Shown: piece after piece, positions 1-12,444 of the stretch
How positions within the stretch are numbered: position 1 is the stretch's first letter
Layout of the letters: each line of letters begins with the position of its first letter
Assembly: GCF_047663525.1 (NCBI RefSeq)
Contig: NC_092611.1
Span: 8,779,001-8,843,000, forward strand
Reading direction: 5' to 3'
Source of the DNA: Anas platyrhynchos
Lineage: Eukaryota; Chordata; Aves; Anseriformes; Anatidae
Length of the DNA: 64,000 bases
Made by a program: the position numbers and the translations under genes
The notes under the pieces: model-generated
Database searches by the model: none
What the model was told of the DNA's origin: nothing
The model's input: the letters and a program-made list of their open reading frames with translations, nothing else

Positions 1-3000
1 TGTGAATCATAGTATATGATATTTTCCTCCACTGTGCTTCTCTGCCCTAACAGTTTTCTGCAATGAAATCCATTCAGCTGTACTGGAAATGTAGGCACTT
101 TATAGAAAATCTTTAATAGTGCTAGCACAAATGGATGGCTCTTATTTCCTCCCTGCAAAGTGGCGATTTGCAAAACCACTGCCAACAAATATTTACCCCC
201 CTCCCCCAAGCCATTAAATAAAGCCTAATGGAAATGCCTCCCGGCACACGCCACCCAGACAGGCACGCTTTGCAGGCAGCACCCCACCGGCGTGGGCACC
301 CCGGGGAGCACCTGCAGCCTGGCAGCGAGCTCAGGAAGGCAAGCACCACTCGTCCGTATAGCCAGATGCATACATGAACACAGACGTAAAAGGCGTTGGG
401 TGATGCATGGGTGCACAGCCCAGTGGTTTCCCACTGCAGGGATCAATGTGGAAACTCACACTCACCAACGCACATCAGCAGGGACACGTGAACGCGCGGC
501 CACGCCGGTGCCAGCATCCACACAAACGCATGCAGAGACAGGAAAATGCATAGATCATTTCCAACGCTTTCTCTCCTGGCTCCAATGCCTGTTTATTTTC
601 TGGTACGCTCGTCTTGCTGGAATTTTTAACATTTAATTAGTTGAGCCAGCTGCTTTCGCTTTACAAAGGGCTGCTTAGTTTTGTCTTGTTCTAAATGTGT
701 TTCTTTTGTTAGCAGGATCAATACACGCTCTGGCCGAGCTGCAGAACCCAGTCCTCCAGACCCCACCGCTGTTTATCTGCCGCATTGTGCTCCCGAGCAG
801 GGTTCAGGTACAGGCTGCTAGCTGCAGGCTTTGCACGGGCGGTGTCAGCCAAGCCGGCCTGGATTCCAGCCTGGGCTTGGAGGGGAACAAAGCACAGAGC
901 TGCGATATGTTTCCTCTTCATCCTTCTCCACCGAATCGGAGCTGAGAGTGACCTTACACTCTGCAGATTATTGTCCCTTGGAAACAGGATGAAAACCAAA
1001 GGATTCACTAAGTAGAAGAAAGATTTCTGCCCAGTCGTGGTGGGGCGCGGATCCTGCTCCCCTGGCAAGGGGATTCTCACCAGCTGGAGCATAATCACTG
1101 CCTGTGTGGATGAAAGATGCTGAATTTTTATCAACAGAGCTCAAAATCCCCCCTAGGAACAGACCACGGGAGAGCTCTCTGGTTACAAGTCCCCACCAGG
1201 CAGCTACAAAGGCTCTGTGAGCAGACACATCAGCTGGAGCCACGCTGGCTCGGCACCGCCAGCCTCTCCAGGCCAAGCCAGGCAGCTGGGCGAGGGCACA
1301 TCCATCCCTCCCCGGGGTCTGGTGGGGATGCTGAGTCCTGCAGGAGCTGAGGGTTTGGGGCTGTAATTAAGGACAGACACAGGTCGGCTGCTGAGCATCC
1401 CCAGAGAGGCTGCTTCCCCTGGAAGCACGTGCTCAGCAGAGGGCTTGGGCTGCTCCACCAAAGAGGGGGCACAACTATGGCATGGCCCTGGAGAAGGAAC
1501 CCTGTGCAACTGCAGAGCCTCGGCTTTGCACAGCTGGTTGTATCGGGACCCTCACCCGCGATCAGATCAGCAGCAGTGGAGCTGCATGCTGACTACCAAT
1601 GTTCCATCAAGCAGCACGCTACGAGCACGGCGCCTGCTTTATGCAGAGCACAGCGGCTCCAGGCACTGCCCTGTCCCTTTCGCGATGCAACACACATCTT
1701 GGCCAGCAGTCGAGCTGCTGATCTCCCCGGGCACTTCGGCAGCCTATGCAAAACCCTCCGGGGAAATACAGCGCATCTGGGGCACGTCAGGAAGGGAACA
1801 AGAGTTCCCTTTTGTAGGGCTACAAGGTAGCCCCGGCACTCATTACACTTCTGTTAGCAGAGAGGCCAAAACTGCAGAGCCTGGAGAGGTGTCACGCCAG
1901 CACGGGGAAGGGCTTGTTCAGACAGCGGTGCAGATGGGAAACACGCACGACCAGCCCCACGAGCCCTGTATGAGCAAAAGGATGCTGTGAAAAGCCCATC
2001 AGCTTTTCACACATGCACAGGCAGATCTGACATCCACTGCTGCCGCAGGCTGAGCCCAGCACGGCAGCGATGGTCCCTAACAGGCCAGCGAGGAGCTGGT
2101 GCCGTGCTCGGCTCCGCCGCAGGCTCCTGACAGTGCGGCGGGCAAGGGGAAGCTGCAGATTCGTGAGCAGCACAACCCAAAGAGCTCCCCTGCTCCCAGC
2201 ACAGGCTGCGGTGCCCCGAGGTTTGCTCTGACTTGTCTCAACCCTGGAAGGAGGTCACGGCCTGTCCTTAAATCTTTTGCTGAATTACCAGGCAGCATGC
2301 AGCCTTTAACTATTTCCTAGCTCCTGAAGACAGTCACAAGCTACATCTGTTTGTTTCCAGATGATCAGGTATGCTATGGGTGTAAGATAAACAGCGTGAA
2401 ACCCCGGTGACACTCAGGTGACAGCCTGTTTGAAGTTCGACATCGCGCCCTTTCCCAGAGCAGCATCCTCCCTCTCCGGAGTGGCTCTGCAGCATTATCG
2501 CAGCTTCAAGGCTGACTTTCACATCACCTTTCCTTGATTTTGGGTAAGGTCAGTCTTCCCTTTTGGTCTTTCAAGTCTGGGTTTTGCCTCGCTTGCTTTG
2601 TCTACTCTGCATGCCCACATTGCCTTTCTAGTCCTAGCCCCCGTAGCTCTTGGAATTACTTTGGGTTAATCGCTTCAGCAGGTTGCTTTCTGTCCCAGGT
2701 CCCTCTCCCCACTCTTTCCTTCAGATTCGGGAAGCTCCCTGCTGAAGGAGCGAGGAAGAGCAGCTACAGCACCACTGTGCTCCCCATCCCCTGGCAGCTC
2801 TACCCCGTGCTGCTGCTAATTCAGCGCTGGCAGAGATTAGGAGAGAAGCGCCGGCCCCATTAAGGTCGCTGAAAAAGAGTCCATTGATTTCAGGGGAGCT
2901 GGGATTTCAGCCTGATTATCTCTATCGCTCATGAAAATACTTCTAAGGAGTTTGCCTTTGGAAAAGGGCAGATTGCCTCAAATGTCAGGTGTTAGCAAAG

Positions 3001-5000
3001 CATTTCTGCATCCCTAGACAGCCTCCCTTCCCCAGCTTCAAATGGCACAAAAGGACCCCTGTGCTATTCTATTCAGACCAGACGAGAGCTCGTACCTTGA
3101 AAGGCGAGAGAAGTTTGCCCGAAAATACACACATGAACTTCCTTTTTCAATAGCTCTAATAATGTTTTTTCTCCCAGGAAATAAATTTTTAATTGTTCTT
3201 ATTCTTCCATACCACCTTTGAAAAGGATTTGCTTTTTCATTGAAAGTCCAAGATAGAACACTTAAAAGTTTTCAATTTTCAGGCCCGAACGAGCCTATCA
3301 CTTCTGACATAAACAAACAAAGCCTGAACATGTTTAATGAAACAGTTTGGGCTTTAAAAATGAATGCTTTTGTTTTGCTCAAAAAGCCATTTGTATCTCC
3401 AATCCTGAAGACATTTTCCCCAAACCCATTTAATCCATCTCTAAAAATCTTTTCTTCGAGAGAGGTGTAACAGACACTTGCTCGCCAGGCTGGATTTGCC
3501 TTCCTCCTCATTAGAGCCACCAGAAACGAGCCCTGTGCTCGGCAGGGAAATGAATCCGCTACCAGCTGCTCAAGATAGCGGAGGGAGCGTGGCGCTTATC
3601 GCAGGTTAGTCCTCTGATAAAAGAACAAAAGTAGAGCTCAGCAAACGATATCTGGCAAACAATAATGTGCACTTTTTCCCTCTATTTCCCTCTTCCAGTT
3701 GTCAGTAAGCAAAACTTTATCATTTTCCCCAGCACGCTTGTCCCAGTAATTGCGTAGCTGACCCCAGACGGGGATTTCGGCCCTGGGCACCGTGGCTCTC
3801 CCGGGCACCCCTCCAGCACCAGGCTTTGGTTGAAAACCCTTCTCTTTATGAGCTTCAAATTCATTTCTAGCAGGCACCGACATAAAAACTGCTGTCCATG
3901 CAGTTGTTCCTGCCAGCAAACTCATTAGCAGAGATATTCATTGAGAGCGAGCATAAAGGAGAAATGAACTCAGCTGCCCAGGCTCTGCCGGCTGCTGCTC
4001 CCCAAGCAGAGGGGCAGCCGTGCGGACACGCACACCCCTGCCTGCACACTGCCCCGCTCACACCCGTTGTGGTATCTTCCTCTCAGCCTGGGCAGCTTCA
4101 AGGAATGCCAAAGCTCTGCCACAGAACTGCTGATTTTGCAGAGCTCCAGCCCAGGCTGGGGAGCTTCTGGCCGCAAGGCTTCAACAACAACACTCGCTTG
4201 GAGAGCAGCGCCCAGCACAAAGTCACGTCTGCACCTAAACCACCCCCAGGCTGCTGGGCTGGGGCTCCAGTAGATGTCCGCATCTCCAACCTGAGACAAA
4301 AAAGCAAAGCAAGGCAATGCTCACTGTGCCTGATGCCTGTTTGCAGTAGGGTATCCAGTTTGGGGAGATGCTGACGCCAGGTTTCCTGCAGAGGAGCACA
4401 GCACGTTTCTGTACCTGCAAAGCTTCAGCCCTTTTTGAAACAGCCAGACTTGGTTGCCAGGCAGCTTGGTGGCTCTTGGCATGTGTGAGCCCTCTGCAAG
4501 GAGGAGCACTCACCCCCTGCTTCCCCAGCCCCTACCTGGCAGCTCCACACACTCCTGAGGAGCACCCAGCACCTCATCACCCACTGCAGCTGGGACAAAC
4601 CCATGGGAGAAAAGAACCAGGAGCCACCAAGAGCTTCTTTATCACGGGAACCACCCCTCATTAAATCCCCAGTACAGCCTCAGCTGCTCCCAGTGCCCTG
4701 GGTGGTGCCAGAGGCTCCCTGATGGGTGCAGCTGGGCACTCGCCCTTGCTCTGCCTGTGCTGGGTGAGGGGCTCCATGTGGGTTTGTGGGGCTCCATTTC
4801 GGGCTGTGGTCCTTCCCCAGCCCAGCTCTGTGGGCTCTGCCTGCCTGCTGCAGCTCAAGGTTGGTCCCTTTGCTGCTGCAGGGCTACCCCAAAGGGGAAT
4901 TCTCCAGCGCTGAGCTCCAGCGTTGGGAACGTGGTTTACAGTTCTTCCCTGAAAGAAAAACAAAAGAGCATTAAAATCAAGTGGAAACAAAGACAAGAGG
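1..5000. other. Gene-free block, 1-5 kb
   Basis: This is mostly unique GC-rich sequence with an AT-rich start (about 1-230) and short AT stretches near 590-700 and 2870-3000. Open frames up to 181 codons occur but overlap frames on the opposite strand and show no domain, signal peptide or biased composition beyond what GC content gives. The only part that stands out is the AT island at 3110-3480, listed separately. I see no RNA gene, no clear transposon and no convincing splice-site pair. Confidence 0.7.
3110..3480. promoter_or_regulatory. Candidate noncoding regulatory island, 3.1 kb
   Basis: This is an AT-rich island with fairly sharp edges against GC-rich flanks. It holds AATAAATTTTTAATTG, runs of TTTTCAATTTTCAGG type and few CpGs. 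A 76-codon frame is open across 3240-3470 on the plus strand and an 82-codon frame on the minus strand, which is better explained by a low stop density than by coding. Islands like this are often conserved noncoding elements in vertebrates. No conservation data are available here, so the call is inference from composition. Confidence 0.3.
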
Positions 5001-5094
5001 GTTTGGAGGGCCTGACTTATGAGGAGACATAAAGGAACATAACATATAGGCCTGTAAAAGAGTAAAGGGGCAGAGGGGAGATGTGAAGGATATG

Positions 5095-5240
5095 AGAGAG
5101 CTGTACAAATAATAGCAATAATAAAAATAATGATATTTATAAATTGCTCACTCAAGAGCACGGAGGGACCCAAGCAGACAATTAAAACACAATAATAATA
5201 AACAATAATAATTAAAATCTCATAAAACACATCATAGGAA
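5095..5240 (-). mobile_element. Possible decayed SINE 3' end with AAT-rich tail
   Basis: The stretch begins with imperfect AAT repeats (AATAATAGCAATAATAAAAA) followed by ATGATATTTATAAATTGCTC. This resembles the reversed 3' end of MIR3- or L3-type elements, where AAT repeats adjoin a TATTTATAAAGCGCTT-like word. A second A-rich AATAATAAA patch follows at about 5190-5235. The identity is tentative: it could equally be simple-sequence DNA. No target-site duplication is visible. Confidence 0.3.
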
Positions 5241-5609
5241 AAGGAAGCAAAATATTCCAAAGCTCCTGAAATCCTGCAGAGGACATAAAACAAAGGCAAG
5301 GGGGAAAACTTGTCTGAGGTTGACTGAGAATATATCACAACCAGGAACGGGTTTCTGCCAAGGGAAAGGGGATGGGGAGAAGAGAGGCTGAGACTAGACA
5401 GAAAGGCAAGGAGCACTGTGGTTAGGGCCATGGGCGGTGGCAGAGCAGCACACAGCTCGTTATGCTCAGCAGCAACAAGTGCTGGGTGCTGAGGGTGCTG
5501 GCACGGCCCCGAGCACGGCCACGAGCAGGCACGGGCACTGCCCTCCCCATCGGGAGCCTGCGAGTGTGCCAAGCTGCATCATAAGCTGATTTTCAGGGAA
5601 CTGTTCATG

Positions 5610-5780
5610 GCTATTGCGAATCATTTGCTTTCGGATAGTGTCTAATCTGCTAGCTTTTCACCAAATATTGGATCACATTCCAGGAAACAGTGGGCATCAA
5701 ATCTGAGCCCAGCGGGATGCCTTTAAATGATGTTGTACTGGTGCATTCTGTCATGTCGTCCCAAACTTCAGCGCGGCGCA
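5610..5780. promoter_or_regulatory. Candidate noncoding regulatory island, 5.6 kb
   Basis: This moderately AT-rich unique sequence lacks low-complexity tracts and holds many distinct factor-like words, including GCTATTGCGAATC, CAAATATTGGATC and TTTAAATGATG. It sits between the A/T-biased patch upstream and GC-rich sequence downstream. The high word complexity without coding signal is typical of conserved enhancers, but this is a judgement of texture only. Confidence 0.27.
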
Positions 5781-7164
5781 GGCTGGCAGGGGGATAACAC
5801 GTCCTGATTAGGAACTGAAAGACAAGTGCAAGCTCTCACTCTCTTTCTCCGTGCATTTGTATGTGTACGCGTGCTCAGATCCTCACTGTATATTCTGTGG
5901 AGACAGGAGCTGGAGATCAGGGTAGTCTAAAATGCAGCATGACTGCAGCACATACAAGCAGGAGCGCACCAGAATGCCTCTGACAAGTTACACCAATTAT
6001 ATACCAGTTATTTGTCACATCTGTTAACTCATCAGTTTGCATTTCAGGCATGAGACTACGTCTAAAGATAAGACAGCAACAAGAAAAGTGGGGCAGACTG
6101 ACGGTGCAGAAGGGTGATGTTTATGAGTCCTTGCCCAGCACCAGCCCTGCCCGCCCCAGGATGATGCACCATAAATATGCATGCAGCATGGCAACAGGGT
6201 ATCGCTGCATTTTGACATGTATTACATGTTGGAATAACTCAGAGGGATTTCTGCTCAGTATAATAATGAGCGCACCCGGTAATAGCCAGCTCCAGGAGAG
6301 GAGACAAAGCCGGAGTTACTGCACCTGCAGTTTAATAGTTGGAGAATTGTGATCTTAGAAAAACAGTTTGCCCTAACGACATTACCCATACAGTGAAAGC
6401 CTCTTGTCTCGTTTAAGCTGGCTGTGGGAGATGTTTGCAGCCAGAAGACTCTCAGAAAGGATACGTTTTCTGACAGCGAGAAGGTCACCCAGACCGAGAG
6501 CAGTGCTGTGTGCTTCTGCTGCATTGAAATTTCCGTGCCCTCAATTCGGCATCGTGATAGCAGACGAGCATTAGGGACAGGGAGGCCAGCCAAGAAAATG
6601 CTTTTCTGATGGGCTTCGGAGCCAGGAGCTGCGGGGAATCATCGGGGGGGACTCACATCCCCAGTACCGGGGGGCACCGAGCAGCGGCTGCTGCCGGTGC
6701 TGGGGAAGGGGTGCCTGCCTCCCCAGTCTGGAGGGATGCAGCTTTTGTGCAGGAGGAAATTCCCTCATCCCTTCCTTTCCTGCATCCCAAACGTGCCAGC
6801 AGGATGTGGCAGGAGGGGCAGAGGCCGTGTCCAGTGGCACTGCCTGGGGATGAGTGTCACGAGTCGGCAAAGAGCTGGGAAGAGCTCGGCGGAGGCTCTG
6901 CACATCCCTCGCCGTGGTCGGAGGCTGTGATTCATTACCCTCCAGCTCTCCCAAGGTGGCTTTGAATCAAGGGTGACTGGTGTTGAGTTTAATTACATAG
7001 GAACACAGTATTTGACGGGTGCACTGGTCTGCCGGGGATGGCATCGTGCCCTGGCAGCAGCCAGTGTCCTGCCCTTCAGCAGGAGGTGACACCGCAACCT
7101 CTGTGGGCACCGGGCAGCCCCATGCAGCAGGGGGACCCTTCCTGACCCACAGAGCCATTAGCTC

Positions 7165-7275
7165 GTCACCTCCAGCGTGAGAGATGATTAGCCCTCTGTC
7201 TTCTATGCACGGTTACAAATGTTATTATTAATCATAAAATTACGCAGCTCCTCTAAATCCAGCTCCATTTAACTC
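7165..7275. promoter_or_regulatory. Candidate noncoding regulatory island, 7.2 kb
   Basis: This is a short AT-rich island with GATGATTAGCC and TATTATTAATCATAAAATTA words. They resemble homeodomain and PBX/MEIS-type sites. It lies between two GC-rich stretches. There is no open frame of note and no transposon match. Confidence 0.28.
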
Positions 7276-7792
7276 GGTGACCCCTGATGGCTGCAGCTCT
7301 GCAGGCTGCCAGCGGGCCAGGTGAGGACACGGGCACTGCTCACTGCTCTACGCCCACCCGACCTCAACCCCCCTGGCCTGGTGATGCAGGAAACGTTTGC
7401 CTTTCATCTTCCTCCTCCTCCCCTGAAGACCTCGGGGTGATGCCCTCAGCACCGAGGCCAGCCCTGCTCTCACCAGGGCGCACGGCCAGGAGCAGGGCGG
7501 ATGCCGGCACAGCGAAGATGTTTCCAGATGAACCTGAGCCTCTTGCTGCTCCCCAGGTAAACAAACAGATTGTTGTCGAGGGTTTTTAATTTCCTCTGCC
7601 ACGGAGCTGCCGTGCGTCTTTTATAGAGAGAGAGCCTTTAAAGACTTTGGGAAGCAATTCCAACATTTTCTATAGGCGCAGGGAGATAATTGAATGCTTT
7701 CAAAGACCACTGCATGGCAGGGAAAGTTCAATTTTTGCAGTGCGGGGCATCCTGCACCGACGGAGTTTTGTGCTTTGGCAACGCTCCCCTTC

Positions 7793-7815
7793 TTTTTTTT
7801 TTTTTTTTTTTTTTT
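7793..7815. repeat. T23 homopolymer
   Basis: This is an uninterrupted run of 23 T. It lies in GC-poor unique sequence with no SINE body upstream on the minus strand, so I read it as a simple repeat rather than a retrotransposon tail. Runs of this length are normally polymorphic and error-prone in assemblies. Confidence 0.95.
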
Positions 7816-8085
7816 GTATTTCCTAGAAGCTGAATTACTCTCGGTGTTTTTCTGCGGCTTGTCTCTGATGAAGCACTTAGGGTTGAGAAGCAAAAACAAA
7901 CTAAAAGTAAACCAAGACCCTTGCCATGAGATAAATAAATAAATAGACACAAGCAGAGACTTCTCTGCCTCCTCTGAGAGGGAGGAGAAGGCATCTGCTC
8001 CACTCGCGGCACCGATAGGCAGAAAGTCTCTCTGCCGAGCTATTTTTAGTCCTAACATTGCAGAACAAGAAGCAGCTCCAGGCAA

Positions 8086-8147
8086 TTTTCTTTTTCTCTC
8101 CCTTTTTTTTTTTTTCTTTTTTTTTTCTCCTCTCTTTTTTTTTTTTC
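8086..8147. repeat. 62-nt pure pyrimidine tract
   Basis: This 62-nt stretch contains only C and T, dominated by T runs of 8-13 separated by C or CTCC. The opposite strand is purely A and G. A short AT-rich spacer and a CAG at 8158-8160 follow, so the plus strand resembles an oversized 3' splice-site tract (see findings). As a low-complexity tract it is certain; a function is not. Confidence 0.92.
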
Positions 8148-8936
8148 AAATTTATTCATTCAGAGACAGAACAAAAGTGGTGTTTCAGGAGGAGGGGGGG
8201 GTCTCTGTGTGTCCTCGGTGCTTGCTTGCAGCGCGATTAGCTCGGGCAGGGAGCTGGCACCAGCAGGGCTGCACCCAGGGCATGGAGAGGGCTCGTCCCA
8301 TGGGTGCATCCCTGCTCTGGTCCACGAAGCATCATCCCCTGTGCCAACACGTGCCCCCAGTCCAGGTTGTGCTTGCCCTGCTTTGGGTCTGTGGTGCTGT
8401 GCCCCGGTGCTGGGCTCAGCCACGGGCACCGTCCTGGCTGCTCCCAGCCGAGGTGCTCCAGCAGATGCTGTACAGAATTGTGGCCCCATAGCCTGTAAAT
8501 TGAGCTATGTTTCTCTTTCTGGGATAAAGGAAAGAACAGTGGTGTTTTTCACGCAGTAAAATAAATATGTCCTTGTTAATGCATATCCCTTTGGAGGAAG
8601 CAGCAGGTGGAAATGTTCGGGTGAAGGTTACCAGCAGACTGGAATTTAAAAGCAGCCAGCACCGAAGCAAAATACCTCCCTCTTCAAGCTTCCTGTTGCT
8701 TGCGAAGGGCAGTGGGGATGCAGAAGATTTGCAGGGGAATTCAGCTCTTATGTTCACTCCTGGCGACGGTTCCATGCCAGCTAATTGCATCCCGCTTATC
8801 TCTGGTCCAAAGAAAAGACTGATTTAAGTCTTGCTTCTATTGGAAGTGGCATTGCTTATGCACAGCTGCACACATACTTCACAGGCTTTGTGCCGGCCTG
8901 TGAAATGTCAGACAGACTTCTGCGTGGAGCAAGTCT

Positions 8937-8950
8937 ACACACACACACAC
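8937..8950. repeat. AC dinucleotide repeat (about 7 units)
   Basis: This is a short AC microsatellite followed by C and an A8 run. It is perfect over about 14 bases and too short to be highly polymorphic. Confidence 0.9.
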
Positions 8951-9877
8951 CAAAAAAAATGTATTGTATTTAAATATTCCTTAAGTCATTTTAATGTATT
9001 TAAGTCTTAATTCATCTTCTCAAGGTTCCTTTTCACTACATTAGTGTGACGTATTTGACAGAAAGATGAATGGCATTATTAAAGAGTCTCTCTGGCACAT
9101 TTTTGTAATAAAATCTTTCTTTCCTGTCTGCATGCAGGCCTTTTGCTTCCTTACTCCTCAAAGAGTATTCCTGGGTTTCTGGGAGACGCCTGACGATGTC
9201 TCCAGCACCTTTGCAGTGCAGACACCTCAGCCCCATTTCGGGAGGCTGCAGGGGCTCTGGATGGGACCGTGCTCTGCCTCCTGCCAGGAGAACCCCAGGT
9301 GTGTGTAGGGCTCCCTGTACACACACACGTCCTGCTGTAGGTGCCCCGAGCAAAGGCCTGGCACGGCGCCCTGCTGCGCCCTCCCCACCCAGCAGCGGGG
9401 ACGGCGGGGGCCTCCCAGGACGAGCCTCGCATTCCCCCACAGCAGCCCCAAGCAGACACCCTCTGAATTTATGCACTGCTTTCCCATTCCTTCTTGATTT
9501 ATCATTTCCAGCGTGCCAGAGAAGTCACACGCATTAATCATCCTGACTTTTAAACCAGCTCCCCTAAATCATTTCTCACGCTGGGAGCCATTTGCTGGGA
9601 GTGCTGGCGAGCCCCTCTGCTGTGCCTGCAGCATCCAGGCCGGGATAAGGCTGGGACAAGCAGCCTTCCTGCTCCAAAGCCACCCCACAAGGCTGCTCCT
9701 GACTCCTCCGTGCAGCACGCCGAGGGGAGGTGAAGCCGTGGGGATGCCCAAGCTCGGGGCAGCTCCCACGCTCCACAACTCCTGGCTCCGGGGCCACGTG
9801 CTCTGATCCCTGGCTGACACAAACGGAGCTTAAAAATAGAAAAACTCGGATCGAAGTTGCTAAGAGAAACTCCAGGC

Positions 9878-9895
9878 TGTGTGTGTGTGTGTGTG
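9878..9895. repeat. TG dinucleotide repeat (9 units)
   Basis: This is a perfect TG microsatellite of nine units in otherwise unique sequence. It makes the minus-strand frame there read as repeating His-Thr, an example of how simple repeats produce odd peptides in the chance ORFs of this window. Confidence 0.95.
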
Positions 9896-11424
9896 CTTTA
9901 TATGAAATATTGAAGAGCCGGCTCAGAACGGAGTTGTCAGCACTTTGGGAGCTGGAGAAGGAGCAAGGGGATGGCTCTGCCCTGCCTTTGTGTTCGCTCA
10001 GCTGCATGGAGGAAGGTGATGCTGTGAGAGCTTCCAGGGTCACAGCGGGGTGAGGGACAGGGGAGTCCCCCTGCTGACGTGCTCCCACAGGCTGGGGGGA
10101 ATCCCTCAGCTCCTGGGGAAACTGGAAAAGGGAATGGGCCAAGGGCAGGGTCTCCCCAGTGGCCCCACACCGATGGGGCAGGGGTGGCTCCGTGCCGTGT
10201 CCAGCTCCACAGGGGCAGGGGGGCTCGCCTGCCTCGCTCCAGCCCAGCCTCAGCACATCCCTGGGTGCCTCGTGTCCCAGGCACGTGAGGAATTTTATTT
10301 GCCAGGCTTGTGCCTTGCAAGTTCTGCTCTTTGCCCTGAACAGGAGGAATTTTACTAACTTTATCTTCTGAATCCCAGCACGCAGAAGAAAGGAGAATAA
10401 AATCGTGTCACGACCTCATCTGTCTGACCTCAAAGAGCAGGAGCAGGCTGCAGGCTTAGATGCACCCTGAATTTTCTCCTGGGTTGCAGAGCAGCAGCCA
10501 AAGCAGAGTCAGAGCCCCAGACCTGGGTTTCCAGCGTGTGAGCTCATGTGGGGAGCAGCAGCACATCCCCTGGGTCTTGCCCTGCCCTGCAGGTTGGGCC
10601 GGGGGCGAGGCACTGCAGATGGCAAGGAAATTACAGGAGCAAGCTTCTGGATTTTGCTTGGTGTTTCTGCAAATAGATATTGCACTGTTTGCTGAGACCT
10701 CGTGTTGGATGCTTGCTATCCTAAATCAGTGCCAGTGATTGCCAGTCACCATTATCCGTCCATCTCCAGTCTCTGCAGAATCCAGCCTCAAGTATCTCCC
10801 TGTTAGCCTGGCCCTGCTGGCACGTTGTTCCAGTGAAATGGCATAGACTGAAAGCGAGGCATTTGGGAATTTTGGAGTAGTGAAAAGCAGATTGTGGGGG
10901 TTATGGTCCCAGCCTGCCGTGTGGGGGGCTCAGCATTGTGAAAACCCACATCAAGGCAGGGTCCGTCTGTCCTCCTGGTGCACTTGGTTATGCTGGGAGC
11001 CATGAGCACAGAAGGTCTGCAGAAGCATATTGCTTACAACAAAGGCGAGATCTTCTGCTCTCTGACTGTTTAGACTCTCCAAAGCTTCAGTGATCTACCT
11101 AGATTAGGCCTCAACAAGCTGAATTTCTGCTCCAGGTATTGCAGCTGCTCCTTGCTGAATAAAACATGCCGTTTGCTCTGCTGTGCCCAGAAGATGAGCT
11201 CCAAGAATTCTTTTATTTCTTTTTCTATTTGTACACGCGCTTGCTTTTTGGCAAACCTTTGCGAAGCGGGGCACTGCCTGGTGCTCCTCTTGGGTTGTTT
11301 CACACCGGGAAGGATTTTGCTGTTTTAATAAGCCTCCCATCATTTGCACAGCGGATGCTGGTGCTGGCACCCAGTCCACGAGCAGCACGAGCAGTGTGCT
11401 GGCCCTGCTGCCTGGGGCCAGGAG

Positions 11425-11460
11425 CACCAGTGATACCAGTAACACCAGTGACACCAGTGA
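11425..11460. repeat. 9-bp minisatellite, four copies
   Basis: There are four tandem copies of a 9-base unit near CACCAGTGA (the second is TACCAGTAA). The unit is a multiple of three, so every frame through it encodes a three-residue repeat. That accounts for the Ser-Leu-Val-Leu-rich peptide on the minus strand there. Confidence 0.92.
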
Positions 11461-12224
11461 TGCCCCCTTGCCCAGCAGAGGCAGCACCTCTGGGTGCTGG
11501 ATTTCTGCTTCAGCTAAGGTGGGACAAACTGCTCGGCTGGGGTATTTGTACGGCACCAGCCATACGCAGCATTTAAAGCACTATTCATTTCCATGGCTGT
11601 TGTTACCACTTAGAAATTATCTTCCCGATAGCTAGAGGAATGTTCTGCCTGTTATGCTTGGTCCAAGCCGGCCGCTCAGTCTCTTGACTTGCTGTTTTCA
11701 TTTACTTACAGAAAACGCAGCTGAAATGGATTGTTTCTGCTTTGCGCTCAAGTTTTTAAGTAATAGGAAAAATGACAATCAAGTAATGACTGTTGCAGCG
11801 CAGCTTTAATTAAATAATTGGACAGTGAAACTTCGGGATTGGATGGGCATTTTTGCATGAGGACGTGCCTGTTATCTGCAGCTCGTGGTAACCATTCAGT
11901 AGGTCCTGGGCTCTTGGTGTCCTTACTCCTGTATTTGCTGAATTACCGCCAGCTGGGCGCACGTTGTAGCTGGCAGATCGCACCAAAGGGTTTGCGGGTT
12001 CAACCAGCACATGTGTAGGTGAGCAGCGAGGGCAGGATCCGGCCCCTCGTGGCACATCACCATGGCTCGCAGCAGCCATGCACGTGGGAAGGGCTCCACA
12101 AGCAAGCAGATCTGCAGCTGTGTTTGCATGTGTGCACGCCCCTGGGCAAACCTTCCCCCGGTCCGCCCAACTTGCCAACGAGCTCCGAAACCCCTCTGCA
12201 GCAGCACAGCGAGCAAGAGTCTTT

Positions 12225-12340
12225 TTATAAACATTTCGAGATCTAAGTTTGGCATCTGCTCCCATAATGATATAGCAGATCATTACAATTTGTGACATCC
12301 CACTATAAACAGAAAGCTGTAAAACCCTGTAATTTAGAAA
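12225..12340. promoter_or_regulatory. Candidate noncoding regulatory island, 12.2 kb
   Basis: This AT-rich stretch holds CATAATGATATAGCAG, GATCATTACAATTTGTG and CACTATAAAC. It is unique sequence of high word complexity between GC-rich flanks and just upstream of a pyrimidine tract. The SOX-like ACAATTTG and homeodomain-like CATTA words suggest regulation, but nothing beyond composition supports it. Confidence 0.25.
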
Positions 12341-12398
12341 GCTGGATCAGGTACTCATGTGTTTTGCATAATCCAAAAGGATAGTGGGTTTCAGGCTG

Positions 12399-12444
12399 TT
12401 TTCCTTTTTTTTTTTTTTCTTCTTCTTTCTTTTTCTTCCTTTCT
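12399..12444. repeat. 46-nt pyrimidine tract
   Basis: This is an uninterrupted run of C and T with a T14 core followed by TTC-type repeats. It is low-complexity DNA; no SINE body is attached. Confidence 0.9.

Larger units (their letters stand above)
5001..10000. other. Gene-free block, 5-10 kb
   Basis: The block starts with an A/T-biased patch (5030-5340) and continues with alternating GC-rich unique sequence and AT islands at 5.61-5.78 and 7.17-7.28 kb. Several low-complexity tracts fall here: T23 at 7793, a pyrimidine tract at 8086, AC repeats at 8937 and TG repeats at 9878. The stretch 8950-9130 is AT-rich without distinct motifs. The frames at 9.0-9.8 kb on both strands are GC-driven and overlap each other, so I do not call a gene. 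Confidence 0.7.

Noticed and set aside
1855-1960. MIR-like wording (CCAAAACTGCAGAGCCTGG)
   Set aside because: Only one short block resembles reversed MIR and the expected flanking blocks do not follow.
9576-10256. 226-codon minus-strand frame as a gene
   Set aside because: It includes the TG microsatellite (read as His-Thr repeats) and low-complexity Ser/Pro/Gly segments; overlapping frames exist on both strands.
11104-11556. Leu/Val-repeat peptide of 150 codons
   Set aside because: The repeated residues come from the 9-bp minisatellite at 11425-11460.
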